Origin: Synergistaceae bacterium OttesenSCG-928-D05
GTDB lineage: Bacteria > Synergistota > Synergistia > Synergistales > Synergistaceae
DNA length: 64,000 nt
Direction: 5' to 3'
Assembly (NCBI GenBank): GCA_030266985.1
Contig: JAJDJB010000001.1
Location: 1 to 64,000, forward strand
Shown here: piece by piece, positions 24,138 to 33,419 of the stretch
Position numbering within the stretch: position 1 is the stretch's first letter
Layout: every line of letters starts with the position of its first letter
The notes under the pieces: generated by a model
What the model was told of the DNA's origin: nothing
Seen by the model: only the letters and a program-made list of their open reading frames with translations
Database searches by the model: none
Made by a program: the position numbers and the translations under genes

Positions 24138-25112
24138 ATGAAATACTGTATCGTGACGGGCGGCGCGGGGTATGTCGGCGCGCACTGCTGCAAAGAACTT
24201 GCGGCTGTCGGTTATTTTCCCGTTGTTGTGGACAACCTCTCACGCGGGCACAAACAGTTCGCAAAATGGGGCGCGTTCCGCGAGGGAGATCTGCGTGACC
24301 ATGCTTTCCTTGATGCCGTTTTCAAAGAATTTCTCCCTGAAGCTGTCTTTCATTTCGCCGGTTATACCTACGTGGGAGAATCTGTTGAAAAACCGCTCCT
24401 TTATTACAACAATAACGTCGTAGCTACGATTTCGCTGCTCGACGCAATGCGTGAAAACGCCTGCAACAACATCATTTTCTCAAGCACGGCTGCAACATAC
24501 GGTAATCCGCAATATACGCCAATCGACGAAAAACATCCGCAGGAGCCGATCAACCCCTACGGACAGAGCAAGCTTTTCATCGAGAAGATATTGGAGGACT
24601 ACGACAGAGCTTACGGAATCAAATACAGCGCGCTGCGGTATTTCAATGCGTCCGGTGCGGACGAAGACGGCGAAATAGGCGAGGAACACGATCCCGAAAC
24701 GCACCTCATCCCGCTCGTTATCCAGGCTGCTCTCGGGAAACGCAAGAACGTCAAAATCTTCGGCGAAGATTACCCCACGCCGGACGGAACCGCAGTGCGT
24801 GATTACGTCCATGTAACAGACCTGGCCACGGCGCATATTAAAGCGTTCGAACGACTCGCACACACAGGCGAAAGCATCTCTCTCAACCTGGGCACAGGAA
24901 AAGGAACTTCCGTACTGGAAATTATTGAGTCCGTACGGCGTGTTTCAGGCCGACCGCTCGAAGCGGTCATGGCGGAACGACGAGCGGGAGACCCGCCCGT
25001 TCTTGTGGCGGATTCAAGCGCCGCGGGGAAGATTTTAGATTGGAAATGCCGGTATAACGACGTCGATGCGATTGTAAAAACCGCATGGAACTGGCACAGC
25101 AAAAATCTATAA
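24138..25112 (+). CDS. galE: UDP-glucose 4-epimerase
   Basis: This 324-residue short-chain dehydrogenase-type sugar epimerase interconverts UDP-glucose and UDP-galactose. The NAD loop is TGGAGYVGAH. The catalytic Ser-Tyr-Lys set is seen in FSSTAATYG and NPYGQSKLF, and the sugar-site region in LRYFNASGADEDGEIGEEHD. The C-terminal GTGKGTSVLEIIESV is typical. It lies between the aldolase and an oxidoreductase on the plus strand, about 600 bases from the convergent LPS-type cluster, for which it could supply UDP-galactose. Confidence 0.93.
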   Translation: MKYCIVTGGAGYVGAHCCKELAAVGYFPVVVDNLSRGHKQFAKWGAFREGDLRDHAFLDAVFKEFLPEAVFHFAGYTYVGESVEKPLLYYNNNVVATISLLDAMRENACNNIIFSSTAATYGNPQYTPIDEKHPQEPINPYGQSKLFIEKILEDYDRAYGIKYSALRYFNASGADEDGEIGEEHDPETHLIPLVIQAALGKRKNVKIFGEDYPTPDGTAVRDYVHVTDLATAHIKAFERLAHTGESISLNLGTGKGTSVLEIIESVRRVSGRPLEAVMAERRAGDPPVLVADSSAAGKILDWKCRYNDVDAIVKTAWNWHSKNL

Positions 25113-25140
25113 ACACAAGGAAACAAAGGAGGAGTCAGAA

Positions 25141-25701
25141 ATGGAGAAAAAAGTCTTAACGCTGCTGCTCGGCAGCCCGCGAATCGGGGGTAATACGGAG
25201 GCTCTGGCGGACGCGCTTGCAGAAGGCGCGCGCGAAAAGGGATACGAAATTCGCAAGGTACACCTTGCCACGATGAACCTCAAGGGCTGCATTGATTGCC
25301 GGAAGTGCTGGAGCCTGGGAAAACCCTGCATCCAAAACGACGACATGGATCAGGTCTACCCTGACATCGAGGACGCCTCCATCGTCGTCTTCGTATCGCC
25401 GCTCTATTTCTACTCCTGGACAACGCAGATCAAGCCGGTCTGGGATCGCCTGCTCCCCTATTTTATGCCGGGCGCGAAACGTACAGTTCCAGCGAAGAAG
25501 ACAATTCTTCTGGCGGCCGCGGGCGATGCGGAAGATGAGTGCTTCGAAGGCATGAAAGCTTCCTTTAAACTGGGAGCCGGATTCGTCGGCTGGGAGATCA
25601 TCGGCCAAATATGCGCGATTGACGTTTACGCAAAAGGCGATATGCAATCCAAAGGCGTGGAGTATCTGCAAAAGGCTGTGGAACTGGGCCGGAGCTTGTA
25701 A
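25141..25701 (+). CDS. flavodoxin-like NAD(P)H-dependent FMN oxidoreductase
   Basis: This 186-residue flavodoxin-fold protein has the FMN phosphate loop LLGSPRIGGNTEAL near the N-terminus. A cysteine cluster follows in LKGCIDCRKCWSLGKPC (about residues 47-63), as in iron-sulfur flavoproteins and NAD(P)H-dependent FMN reductases. The later segment VFVSPLYFYSWTTQIKPVWDR is the usual flavin-stacking region. Whether the cysteines hold an Fe-S cluster cannot be judged. AAAGGAGGAG precedes the ATG. The gene ends at a bidirectional terminator. Confidence 0.85.
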   Translation: MEKKVLTLLLGSPRIGGNTEALADALAEGAREKGYEIRKVHLATMNLKGCIDCRKCWSLGKPCIQNDDMDQVYPDIEDASIVVFVSPLYFYSWTTQIKPVWDRLLPYFMPGAKRTVPAKKTILLAAAGDAEDECFEGMKASFKLGAGFVGWEIIGQICAIDVYAKGDMQSKGVEYLQKAVELGRSL

Positions 25702-25712
25702 GAATCGTTTAT

Positions 25713-25758
25713 AAAAAAAGAGCGGCGATTCCGATGCACGAATCGCCGCTCTTTTTTT
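25713..25758. terminator. bidirectional intrinsic terminator
   Basis: A perfect stem joins AGAGCGGCGATTC and GAATCGCCGCTCT (25719-25731 with 25740-25752), flanked by A7 on one side and T7 on the other. It serves both the plus-strand oxidoreductase and the minus-strand glycosyltransferase that ends at 25757. Confidence 0.92.
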
Positions 25759-26764
25759 ATTTATGCCTTTTATAGTACCATTCAAAAACACATCTGCAAT
25801 GTTTCAGCAAAAGTATTTTAAACCAGCTTTCGTGGCGATATTTCAATAGCTCCCGCGATGCGCCCGATGCAAGGACGTGCGCACCAAAGCTGGAATTCAA
25901 AAGCGCGGCATATCCATCAAAATCCGCAGTACGCAAAAGATATTCAAGTTGTTTTACAAAAGCATGCGGTTCGCCGACATTCGTTAATATCAAGTCAAGC
26001 TGGTCGCGCAGAGATTCCGCAATTTTCTTATTTGAACAGCAGTGGTCGATCCTTTTTTGCATCGACTGAATCGCCTTGATCTCCGACTCAAATTCTTCCG
26101 CGACGACGGTTAAACTGCGCGTACTTTGATCCGGGTGTTTTATGTATGTCGCATGAGACCCAAGGATAAACGCAACACGCTTCGCACTTAATATTGACTC
26201 CAGCCAGAAGGGCAAGTCTTCAAAACTGCTAACGTCTTCCATAAATCTAATTTCTTCATCCACCAGCAAAGAGCGTCTGAAAGCAACGGTTGTTGCAAAA
26301 AGGGCCATCTGGCTCAGCAGAAGAGCTTGCGCAACGATCGTTTTGCACGTTACGCCTTCTGAAAATGGCTTTGCATGTTTAACTGCCCGGCTCTGCTCTT
26401 CTTGCTCCTTAGACGAGGAAATCACCACATCCGCATCGTATTTTTCAAAAGCCTGAACAAAAGCGGCGAGAAATTCCGCATCGGCAATATCATCGGCGTC
26501 AAAAAAGAATATATATTTTCCGTGTGTCTTGGCAAGTCCAAAATTCCTTGCGGCGCCCGCCCCCGCCAAAAGCGAGTCATACAGGGCAAAGCGTTCATCC
26601 GAAGCACAAAACGAACGAACGATTTCAACAGAAAGGTCATTGGAGCGGTCATTGCAGACAATAACTTCGAAATCAGCGAAAGACTGATTCTGAAAACAGG
26701 ATAACGTCCGGGCAATGCTTTTCTCCGCATTATGCATGGGTATGACAATGCTGACCGCAGGCAT
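25757..26764 (-). CDS. family 2 glycosyltransferase
   Basis: This protein of about 335 residues has a GT-A domain at the N-terminus. PAVSIVIPMHNAEKSIARTL opens the nucleotide-sugar fold, EVIVCNDRSND follows, and the metal-binding DxD is in YIFFFDADDIAD. The C-terminal third is not recognised. The ATG at 26764 has AGGGAG 7 bases upstream. An ATG 15 bases earlier is also open. It is the last gene of the LPS/surface-glycan run and probably adds a sugar at the cytoplasmic face. Confidence 0.85.
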   Translation of the reverse strand: MPAVSIVIPMHNAEKSIARTLSCFQNQSFADFEVIVCNDRSNDLSVEIVRSFCASDERFALYDSLLAGAGAARNFGLAKTHGKYIFFFDADDIADAEFLAAFVQAFEKYDADVVISSSKEQEEQSRAVKHAKPFSEGVTCKTIVAQALLLSQMALFATTVAFRRSLLVDEEIRFMEDVSSFEDLPFWLESILSAKRVAFILGSHATYIKHPDQSTRSLTVVAEEFESEIKAIQSMQKRIDHCCSNKKIAESLRDQLDLILTNVGEPHAFVKQLEYLLRTADFDGYAALLNSSFGAHVLASGASRELLKYRHESWFKILLLKHCRCVFEWYYKRHK

Positions 26765-26786
26765 GTTTTTCTCCCTCATGATTTTC

Positions 26787-27872
26787 TCATTCCCTGGCCA
26801 AAATCGTATTTGCGGAGAATTCGCCCGTATAAGTCCACCAAGATCCGTCCTGCACCTTCAGAGAAACATAGAGGCGTGCCCTGGCATTCGGCTCGACCAG
26901 GATAGAACTCTTGTACAAAGACTCGGGGGGATGTGACAAGTCGCGGGGATAAAGGCGGGCCCCCGTCGCTTTCCAGGTTTGCCCTTCATCCAGGCTGTTC
27001 ATGAGCATCAGGCTTTTTACAGCTGGCGCTTCTTCCGAAAAAACTGTAAGCAGCATCGTCAACTCATCTTCTCCTTCTTTCAGGCGTACGACTTCCAGAT
27101 GCCACGGTTCTTCTCCATCCAGAAGTCCTTCAATCGCAACTTCCGACGTCTCCGCCCACTGCCGTAAATCATCGCTTTCGGACCTGCGAATCACGTAATG
27201 ACCGTTTGAAATGCGGTCTACGTACCACATGACATAACGCGTATTGATACGAAGCAATGACGGCGACATAAGCAGTCCTTCCGCGTCCGCCATTTCACTT
27301 TTCTCAAATATAACTTGCGGTTGTTTCCATATCATACCATCGCTGCTTTGGAGCATGATGAGCAAAACTGCCTGCTTATCGCCGTCCATAAAGCGTCTGT
27401 AAATAAGATATATTTTCCCGTTTTCCACAAAGAGAAACGGATCGGAATGGTACCCCAGCCAATCCATGGGGGGCGATGCCAGCGGCGACATTCCGCCGTC
27501 CGGAACTTTCCAGTGCAGACCATCGTGGCTTACTAGAAGCTCCGGGTTTTCAAAAAAATCATGCGAATTTGGAAAACCGGAAACAGTCAATACATATCGC
27601 CACAATTCAGCGCCAAAACCGGCCGGAACAAAACGGGCGCAGGGGTGCACAGTCTGGCCATATCCCGCAGTGCACGATAGATCCAGCAAATCCAGGCGGG
27701 AATCCAATCCCGGCCCGGCCATAGGGTGTTTCCGCATCGTTTCGGCAAGCATATTGCTCTTGTTCCAAAAACGAATGATAGAACGACGCACAAAAGAAGG
27801 CAGAGGGATTACGCCTTTTTGCACAAAAAGCCTTACCAATGCGCGGGCAAGTTCCCGCCGTAGCTTATACAT
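26787..27872 (-). CDS. predicted beta-propeller glycosidase-like protein in the LPS cluster
   Basis: This protein of about 361 residues resembles five-bladed beta-propeller glycoside hydrolases (GH43/GH117 type) in its repeated strand pattern. Examples are VSHDGLHWKVPDG, YHSDPFLFVENGKIYLIYRRF, LQSSDGMIWKQPQ and RRSESDDLRQWAE, each with an aromatic-rich blade edge. No signal peptide is evident, which is odd for a glycosidase. I place the start at ATG 27872, overlapping the preceding stop. An ATG at 27917 is also in frame. A role in trimming or modifying a lipid-linked glycan is inferred only from position. Confidence 0.55.
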   Translation of the reverse strand: MYKLRRELARALVRLFVQKGVIPLPSFVRRSIIRFWNKSNMLAETMRKHPMAGPGLDSRLDLLDLSCTAGYGQTVHPCARFVPAGFGAELWRYVLTVSGFPNSHDFFENPELLVSHDGLHWKVPDGGMSPLASPPMDWLGYHSDPFLFVENGKIYLIYRRFMDGDKQAVLLIMLQSSDGMIWKQPQVIFEKSEMADAEGLLMSPSLLRINTRYVMWYVDRISNGHYVIRRSESDDLRQWAETSEVAIEGLLDGEEPWHLEVVRLKEGEDELTMLLTVFSEEAPAVKSLMLMNSLDEGQTWKATGARLYPRDLSHPPESLYKSSILVEPNARARLYVSLKVQDGSWWTYTGEFSANTILARE

Positions 27873-29220
27873 GGCTGGAGCTGCCTTCTGCAAGAGAATC
27901 AAAGATTTCCCCCGCATTTTCCACTTTCAAAGGGGCATGTCCTTCATCAGCGCGCAAGAGAGCCACAGCAAAAATACACCAGGCCGGCACCATAAGGCGC
28001 AGTTCCCACGCGAAAAGGTCTTCCGCCAGTCCTGCAACACAATATCCCACAAGCAAAATGAACACCGCAAAGAAAAATTCTTCTCTGCAGCCCTTACGGA
28101 CACAAAGAAAGCTCTTATAAAAAAGAAGCGCCAAAACAGACAGGTACAGCAACAGGCCGGGAATACCCGTACACCACGCGGCGCTCAAATAAGAAGAGTG
28201 CGGCGTTACGGATGCCCATAAAACAGAATCCGGTATTTGTCCTTCGAAATTCGCTACATTTACCTCAAAGAAATTTTTCCAGCTCCAGCCGAAAACCGGA
28301 TGCTGTTTAATCAAGTCGATCGTGTTTTTCCAAATGACGCTCCGGTGCGTGGTAAATTTTTCGAAATCACTCCCAACCGACATAATTTGAGAGAATTCCC
28401 CGCCCATACGCAGCATGATTGCGCCATCCGTTAAATGATTCAGGATCACCCCAGACGCTATAATTAAGCAGAGCGCGATTCCTAAAAAGAAGGCATAATT
28501 TCGGAGTCTTTGCTTTTGCGGTTTTAGAAACAGGACAAGCGCCGTCATAAACATCTGCGCAAAGAACGCAACCCAAAAGGTGCTATAGAATGTTAAAACA
28601 AGAAGTACCACTGCTTCAAAAAAAAGAAACGTACAAATAAATAAGCGGGAATAAGATTTTTCCATGTAAATTACGCGCCCCAAAATCCAAGGAACAAAGA
28701 AGCAAACATAAGCGCCGGCGTGCCCCGCGGTGCGGGATAAGATCCATGAATTTGGATTCCACGCGAAATCCAGTTGATAGCGGTTAAACAGCAATATTGT
28801 GAAAAATGTAAAACCACCGCACAGCATAAATTTTGAGAGCTGCGAATAGAATTTTTCATTTTTGGCAAAAATCAGCGTAAAACAAATATATGCGATCACT
28901 TCCAGAGGATCAGACAAGCTGCGTATACCCAGGTGCACGCCCCCTGCGCTGAATAAAGGAGCAAAGGTGATCCAGCACCAGAAAATAATAAAAAGCATCG
29001 TGATATATTTCAGATTTTTTTGGAAGAAAGCAGAAAAATCGAAAGAGGTCTTACTCTTAAAAAGAAAGAGCAATGCAATTCCGGAAATGATGCGTCTAAC
29101 ATCATCTCCGAAATAGGAAAAGCAAAGGGCAAAAATCCACAAGTTCAGCCCGATTTGAAAACTGTTTATCTCGAGGCGTTTTTGCTTCTGCGGCTCTTTG
29201 CTGACATCCATAAATATCAT
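27865..29220 (-). CDS. O-antigen ligase/polymerase family membrane protein
   Basis: This 451-residue polytopic inner-membrane protein has about 10-12 hydrophobic segments and the Wzy/WaaL layout. A large outside loop after mid-protein holds TTHRSVIWKNTIDLIKQHPV followed by FGWSWKNFF, then the SVTPHSSYLSAAWCTGIPG stretch, which matches the family's conserved HNxyL-like region. WaaL joins O-antigen to lipid A-core and Wzy polymerises it. The two cannot be separated here. The start at 29220 gives a 4-base ATGA overlap with the preceding glycosyltransferase. The longer reading to 29367 would overlap it deeply. Confidence 0.82.
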   Translation of the reverse strand: MIFMDVSKEPQKQKRLEINSFQIGLNLWIFALCFSYFGDDVRRIISGIALLFLFKSKTSFDFSAFFQKNLKYITMLFIIFWCWITFAPLFSAGGVHLGIRSLSDPLEVIAYICFTLIFAKNEKFYSQLSKFMLCGGFTFFTILLFNRYQLDFAWNPNSWILSRTAGHAGAYVCFFVPWILGRVIYMEKSYSRLFICTFLFFEAVVLLVLTFYSTFWVAFFAQMFMTALVLFLKPQKQRLRNYAFFLGIALCLIIASGVILNHLTDGAIMLRMGGEFSQIMSVGSDFEKFTTHRSVIWKNTIDLIKQHPVFGWSWKNFFEVNVANFEGQIPDSVLWASVTPHSSYLSAAWCTGIPGLLLYLSVLALLFYKSFLCVRKGCREEFFFAVFILLVGYCVAGLAEDLFAWELRLMVPAWCIFAVALLRADEGHAPLKVENAGEIFDSLAEGSSSHV

Positions 29221-30242
29221 CTTCTGCCCAACCCGTCTTCGTTGTTGAAAAAGCTCCGCAATGATGAAAACGCAAGTTGATTCGTTTGGTGCCGTTCCAC
29301 CCAGGTCCTCGGCACAAGTTTCTCCATGCGGCGGATTAAGTCTGAAAGTATTTCCGGGCTCGCCCAAAACGCCCCCGTCTCTTTCGTAAGATAAGGGGAT
29401 GCAGAGCTGTAGACATCGGTATGATAAAGCATATCCCGGTGGTATTTTGAAATGACCTTGGAATCAAATACCAGCGTCTGGCGATTCATCGACCAAGCCT
29501 GCGCCATTGCAAGTCCCTGCGTCTCGCTTTCACCAAGGAATATCACAAAGTCGGACCACTCCAGCGCGGCCTTGTATTCCTGCGGGATATGGGAACCGCA
29601 TTGCAATACCTCAACATGCTTTTCCATCGTTGCCAATAGTTCCAAAACCGCTGGAAGCTGGGAAATGCCCGAGTTTTTCACGTAAACAAGCGCGTTCGGG
29701 AAACCGGCGTCAGGCTCCAGCCTCTGTGGCGACCAGAACAAATGATCAACACCGGCAGGCCAGACTTGGACGTTGGCTTTACGCCCCGCCTGCGCCAGTT
29801 CAGAATCGAACATATCCTTCACCCATTGCGACGCGACGAGACATACGTCGATTGCAGGATCCGCCACAACATAGTCATGCAAATGCGGCAAATCCGAAAC
29901 GGTTGGCCCGGCCACCAACGTTTTGATTTTTCCTTCGCGTTTCAACTGGATCGCGTCGCGTAAGGCGCGCCACCCGGACGGAACAAAAACATTTGTGTCT
30001 TCAATCTGCGCCTTCGTGGGATTGACGATAATTTCGACTTCAGGAAACGCTTTGGAACCTTTCAAAAAAGATTCCACAACGTCCTGATGCCCGCCAATAG
30101 GAAAAGAACAAGTCCAGGCTTTATATGCATTGCCCTTCAACTTGTATTTTGCGTAATTTAATTTTCTTTCAAGCGTTTTCAAACTGCGCGCGGCAGGCGA
30201 AAACTCTTGTGTCAGCAACGAGATTTTCATGTAATCCATCAT
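29217..30242 (-). CDS. probable GT-B glycosyltransferase
   Basis: This 341-residue protein resembles GT-B fold glycosyltransferases. It has a start-domain feature (MKISLLTQEFSPA), a linker of the type VQVWPAGVDHLFWSPQRLEP, which matches the acceptor-to-donor domain junction of family 4 enzymes, and a C-terminal GESETQGLAMAQAWSMNRQT in place of the usual ExFGxxxxEAMAxG. The donor motif is therefore diverged. It lies between a family 4 enzyme and the ligase-like gene, with a 4-base overlap downstream. The acceptor and sugar are unknown. Confidence 0.7.
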   Translation of the reverse strand: MMDYMKISLLTQEFSPAARSLKTLERKLNYAKYKLKGNAYKAWTCSFPIGGHQDVVESFLKGSKAFPEVEIIVNPTKAQIEDTNVFVPSGWRALRDAIQLKREGKIKTLVAGPTVSDLPHLHDYVVADPAIDVCLVASQWVKDMFDSELAQAGRKANVQVWPAGVDHLFWSPQRLEPDAGFPNALVYVKNSGISQLPAVLELLATMEKHVEVLQCGSHIPQEYKAALEWSDFVIFLGESETQGLAMAQAWSMNRQTLVFDSKVISKYHRDMLYHTDVYSSASPYLTKETGAFWASPEILSDLIRRMEKLVPRTWVERHQTNQLAFSSLRSFFNNEDGLGRR

Positions 30243-30245
30243 ACC

Positions 30246-31325
30246 TTATTTTTTTGAAATCATATCACGATATATATCTACAACTGTTGCGGCTATCACA
30301 GACGTATCGAAAGAGGACGCCCTTTGAGCGGCGGCGGCAGCCATCGTGCTTCTGAGATTTTTATTCGCGGAAAGTTCCCGTATTTTATCGGATAACTGCA
30401 CATCGTTACCACAATCGACAAACCAGCCACTGACGCCATCTTCTATCATGTCAAGCGGACCGCCGGCGCGCGTGGCGATACACGGCAAGCCTGCGGCCAT
30501 CGCCTCCAGCAATATAATTCCAAAAGGTTCCGGAGATTTTGAAGGTAATACGAACAAATCGGAAGCCCAGAGATAAGGTCTGATATCGGAAACAAAACCC
30601 GGCAGAAGCACATTCTCTCTTATTTCTAGCCGATCAATCAGTTGTAATAATTTTTCGCGTTCCTCACCGTCGCCGACCAGAAGCAAATGACTTGCTTCGC
30701 GCATACAAGCATCTTCGCGCAGGAACGCGGCGTAAGCCTCGAGCAAAGAGTCAAACCCCTTCCAGTCGACAAACCTGCCCGCCCCTATAATCACGAACTG
30801 ATTCTCCGCGATGCCTAGTTCTGCTCGCATCGCAGCGCGTTTCGCATAATCAAATTCATAACGTTTTATGTCAAGCGGATTATGAAGCACTCTCATTTTT
30901 TCGCGAGGAAACCCAAGCGAGCACATGTAGTCTTCCACTGATGTTGAGCACGGCAATAAAAAATCGGCATTCTTATGGTAGTGCGCCTTTGGGTATTTAT
31001 CAACGCTTTCAACCACCGGCACATTTTTTTTCTTTCCCCAGTAGCCGCCGGTGCGCGCCGCAGAAGAAAGACGCGTATGGATCAAGTCGGGAGAAAAATC
31101 GTCGATCAAACGTCCCAGTCTTAACGCCGTAAAAGGCAGCTGTGCAAAGGGAATGTCGCATGTATCATGTAGGATGCCTTCTTCATCCAGCCTTCCTGCA
31201 AGCGTGCCGCCTGATTTACAGACCACAAAATTCTGCACGCCCTGTCGTCCAAGCTCCTGCAATAGCTGAATCCACGCTTCTCCCCAGGCAAGCCGGTTTT
31301 CGTCTACGTAATGGAGGACCTTCAT
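30246..31325 (-). CDS. family 4 glycosyltransferase
   Basis: This 359-residue GT-B enzyme of family 4 has NPLDIKRYEFD at the domain junction, IIGAGRFVDWKGFDSLLEAY at the start of the donor domain, and the retaining-enzyme signature PEPFGIILLEAMAAGLP, where both glutamates of EX7E are present. It probably transfers a hexose or heptose to the LPS core on the cytoplasmic face. Its start overlaps the next gene's stop by 4 bases. Confidence 0.9.
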   Translation of the reverse strand: MKVLHYVDENRLAWGEAWIQLLQELGRQGVQNFVVCKSGGTLAGRLDEEGILHDTCDIPFAQLPFTALRLGRLIDDFSPDLIHTRLSSAARTGGYWGKKKNVPVVESVDKYPKAHYHKNADFLLPCSTSVEDYMCSLGFPREKMRVLHNPLDIKRYEFDYAKRAAMRAELGIAENQFVIIGAGRFVDWKGFDSLLEAYAAFLREDACMREASHLLLVGDGEEREKLLQLIDRLEIRENVLLPGFVSDIRPYLWASDLFVLPSKSPEPFGIILLEAMAAGLPCIATRAGGPLDMIEDGVSGWFVDCGNDVQLSDKIRELSANKNLRSTMAAAAAQRASSFDTSVIAATVVDIYRDMISKK

Positions 31326-32338
31326 TCTAAAATCTCCCGATAAATTTCTTCCACACGATCGACCATCTTCGCAAGCGTCGGAACGCTGTCCGGCTCAAAT
31401 CTCACTTGTGGCGTTTCATTCGAAATAAAATCGCGAATCGCTCCGCCCCAGGCGTTTATATCTCCCGGCGTGAGCAAGCCGTCCCTACTCCCTGCCATCT
31501 CTGCCACGGGTTCGATATTCGACGCAATGACAGGAATACCGATTTGTACCGCACGCGCCAGCGTAAGCGGCATACCTTCAGTATAGGAAGGGAAGAGCAA
31601 ACAGGAGGAGAGACTCATATATTCATCGACAACTTTGGAGTCAACGTAGCCGTGGAAGTAAACTTTTTCGTTAATGTCACGTTCCTGCGTTATTTTTTTC
31701 AACTCATCCATGATCGGGCCGTCGCCCAGAACGTCGAGCGTCCAATCTCCGCTTTGCGGCATCGCGCGAAGTGCGTCCTGCAATCCTTTGACTTCGGACA
31801 GTCTGCCCACAAAAAGGAATTTTACCGGCGGCTTGTCCGGTTTCGACCACGTCACGGACGGCGTGTCCAAACCGTTTAAAATGACTTCCGTATTGTTTGA
31901 AAAAACGTTTTTCATCGCATTGCAAACAGCCTGACTTACACAGATCACTCTTGCCGCTTCTCTGTACGGGCGGTAGATCCATCTGCTTTTGTTGCCGAAG
32001 TCCACGTGCGCCGTAACAAGATAGGGCGCGCCCGACATCCCGGACGCCCAGTCCGCGATCCATGCCGGCACGCGCGAATGCGCATGCAGCAATTGATATT
32101 TTTCATTTTTTATCCATTTGGAAATTTTTTTCGCACAAAACCAGCCCGTAAAGGGATTTTTTTTATGCACGGGAAGCGAACGATGTTCCACTTTCTTCGA
32201 AAGCTGCGCCTGCATCTGTCCTCCTGCGGAGACCACAAGAACATCGTGTCCACGCTCCGCGAGTTCGTTCGACAGATCTATCACATGGCGTTCGACGCCG
32301 CCGATTTCGAGTTCGGGGAGGATCTCAATGATTTTCAT
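31322..32338 (-). CDS. family 4 glycosyltransferase
   Basis: This 338-residue GT-B enzyme begins MKIIEILPELEIGGVERHV, with the glycine-rich acceptor-domain loop. It continues with VILNGLDTP at the junction, FLFVGRLSEVKGLQDAL in the donor domain, and PSYTEGMPLTLARAVQIGIPVIAS, where the EX7E motif is altered to ExxxxTxARA, a less common form. The start at 32338 gives an ATGA overlap with the family 8 gene. A longer frame from 32404 has no support. Confidence 0.88.
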   Translation of the reverse strand: MKIIEILPELEIGGVERHVIDLSNELAERGHDVLVVSAGGQMQAQLSKKVEHRSLPVHKKNPFTGWFCAKKISKWIKNEKYQLLHAHSRVPAWIADWASGMSGAPYLVTAHVDFGNKSRWIYRPYREAARVICVSQAVCNAMKNVFSNNTEVILNGLDTPSVTWSKPDKPPVKFLFVGRLSEVKGLQDALRAMPQSGDWTLDVLGDGPIMDELKKITQERDINEKVYFHGYVDSKVVDEYMSLSSCLLFPSYTEGMPLTLARAVQIGIPVIASNIEPVAEMAGSRDGLLTPGDINAWGGAIRDFISNETPQVRFEPDSVPTLAKMVDRVEEIYREILE

Positions 32339-33384
32339 TTTAAAAATTCCTTCGCGCCCTGAGCAACCCCATCGTTCTTGCGGCTTACTTTGAAAATATT
32401 CCACAACATCGCCGGAAGAGGTATCAAATGCCCTTTACGGAGATTGTGAGATAAACGCTTTTTATAATGTTTTTTGCAGTCCGACGTGCGTAAGTGGTAA
32501 AACTCTTTCGTGCAGATGTCGTCAAACAATGTTTTGATCAGGGTCTTATTATCGCCGCAATAAGGCGTCATTGCCAAATATTCCCAGTAAAGGTTGTCGA
32601 CATAAGGCCTCGTGTACGACGACCATGGCTTGTTGTCACAAATTAAATGCAAAATATAACCGTCGACATCTCCCGTTTCCGTTCCTGCAAAATCCATGCG
32701 GCAGAATTTATCGTCGATAAAAAGGCAGTCATCGGCAAAGAGGTAATTCAAGAAATCTTGATCCGCAAAAGGAATGATTGCGCCATAACGTTCAAAAAAA
32801 GCTGCAACAGCAATCGAAAACAAGTACCTGGCGTTAATCTTTTCCAGGTTCATCAACAACACACCTGCGTTGAAATATTTTTCCTTTTTGATGCCGATCC
32901 GTTGATATACAAGACGCTCTCTAACATAGTTTTTGATTCCTTTTAGTTCGGCGTACGCATAACTGTCCAGCACCGCCGCCAAAGCGCAGTCGCGAACCGG
33001 AATGTCCCACAGATCTTTCACATCCATATTGACGATGATATCGCAATCTAAATATATAATTTTAGGAAACTGAAACAAGGAAGGAATCAAAAGCCGAAAA
33101 TATGTGGCGCGGCCGGGAGAGTTTATTTTTTCAATCGGCACGCACTCCGACATACGATCCTGCACATTGATCAGAACCGCTTCCTGTGAGAAAGTTTTCG
33201 CCGTCGCGATAAGTTTTTCTTTATTCTCCTCGGTCAGAGTATCGTCATGAAGTAAATAAACACAAACCAGCGATTTCGTGTTTGCAAAAATAGACGCCAT
33301 CACAACGGCCGCATGCCGTGCGTATGTTCCGTTCGGGTCACAAAGTGACAAAGCGATTTTTATTTTTCCGTCATCGTGCATCAT
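32335..33384 (-). CDS. family 8 glycosyltransferase (LPS galactosyl/glucosyltransferase-like)
   Basis: This protein of 349 residues has a GT-A fold of family 8, as in the LPS enzymes WaaI/WaaJ and RfaJ. The metal-binding DxD is KIIYLDCDIIVNMDVKDLWD. FNAGVLLMNLEK and FADQDFLNYLF complete the family pattern, with the ADQDxLN motif intact. The start at ATG 33384 has GAGG 7 bases upstream. An ATG at 33390 is also open. It stands next to gmhA, and a role in outer core sugars is likely. Confidence 0.88.
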   Translation of the reverse strand: MMHDDGKIKIALSLCDPNGTYARHAAVVMASIFANTKSLVCVYLLHDDTLTEENKEKLIATAKTFSQEAVLINVQDRMSECVPIEKINSPGRATYFRLLIPSLFQFPKIIYLDCDIIVNMDVKDLWDIPVRDCALAAVLDSYAYAELKGIKNYVRERLVYQRIGIKKEKYFNAGVLLMNLEKINARYLFSIAVAAFFERYGAIIPFADQDFLNYLFADDCLFIDDKFCRMDFAGTETGDVDGYILHLICDNKPWSSYTRPYVDNLYWEYLAMTPYCGDNKTLIKTLFDDICTKEFYHLRTSDCKKHYKKRLSHNLRKGHLIPLPAMLWNIFKVSRKNDGVAQGAKEFLK

Positions 33385-33419
33385 CAACATGCCTCGCGAT
33401 TCAGTACGTTATTTTGGGG

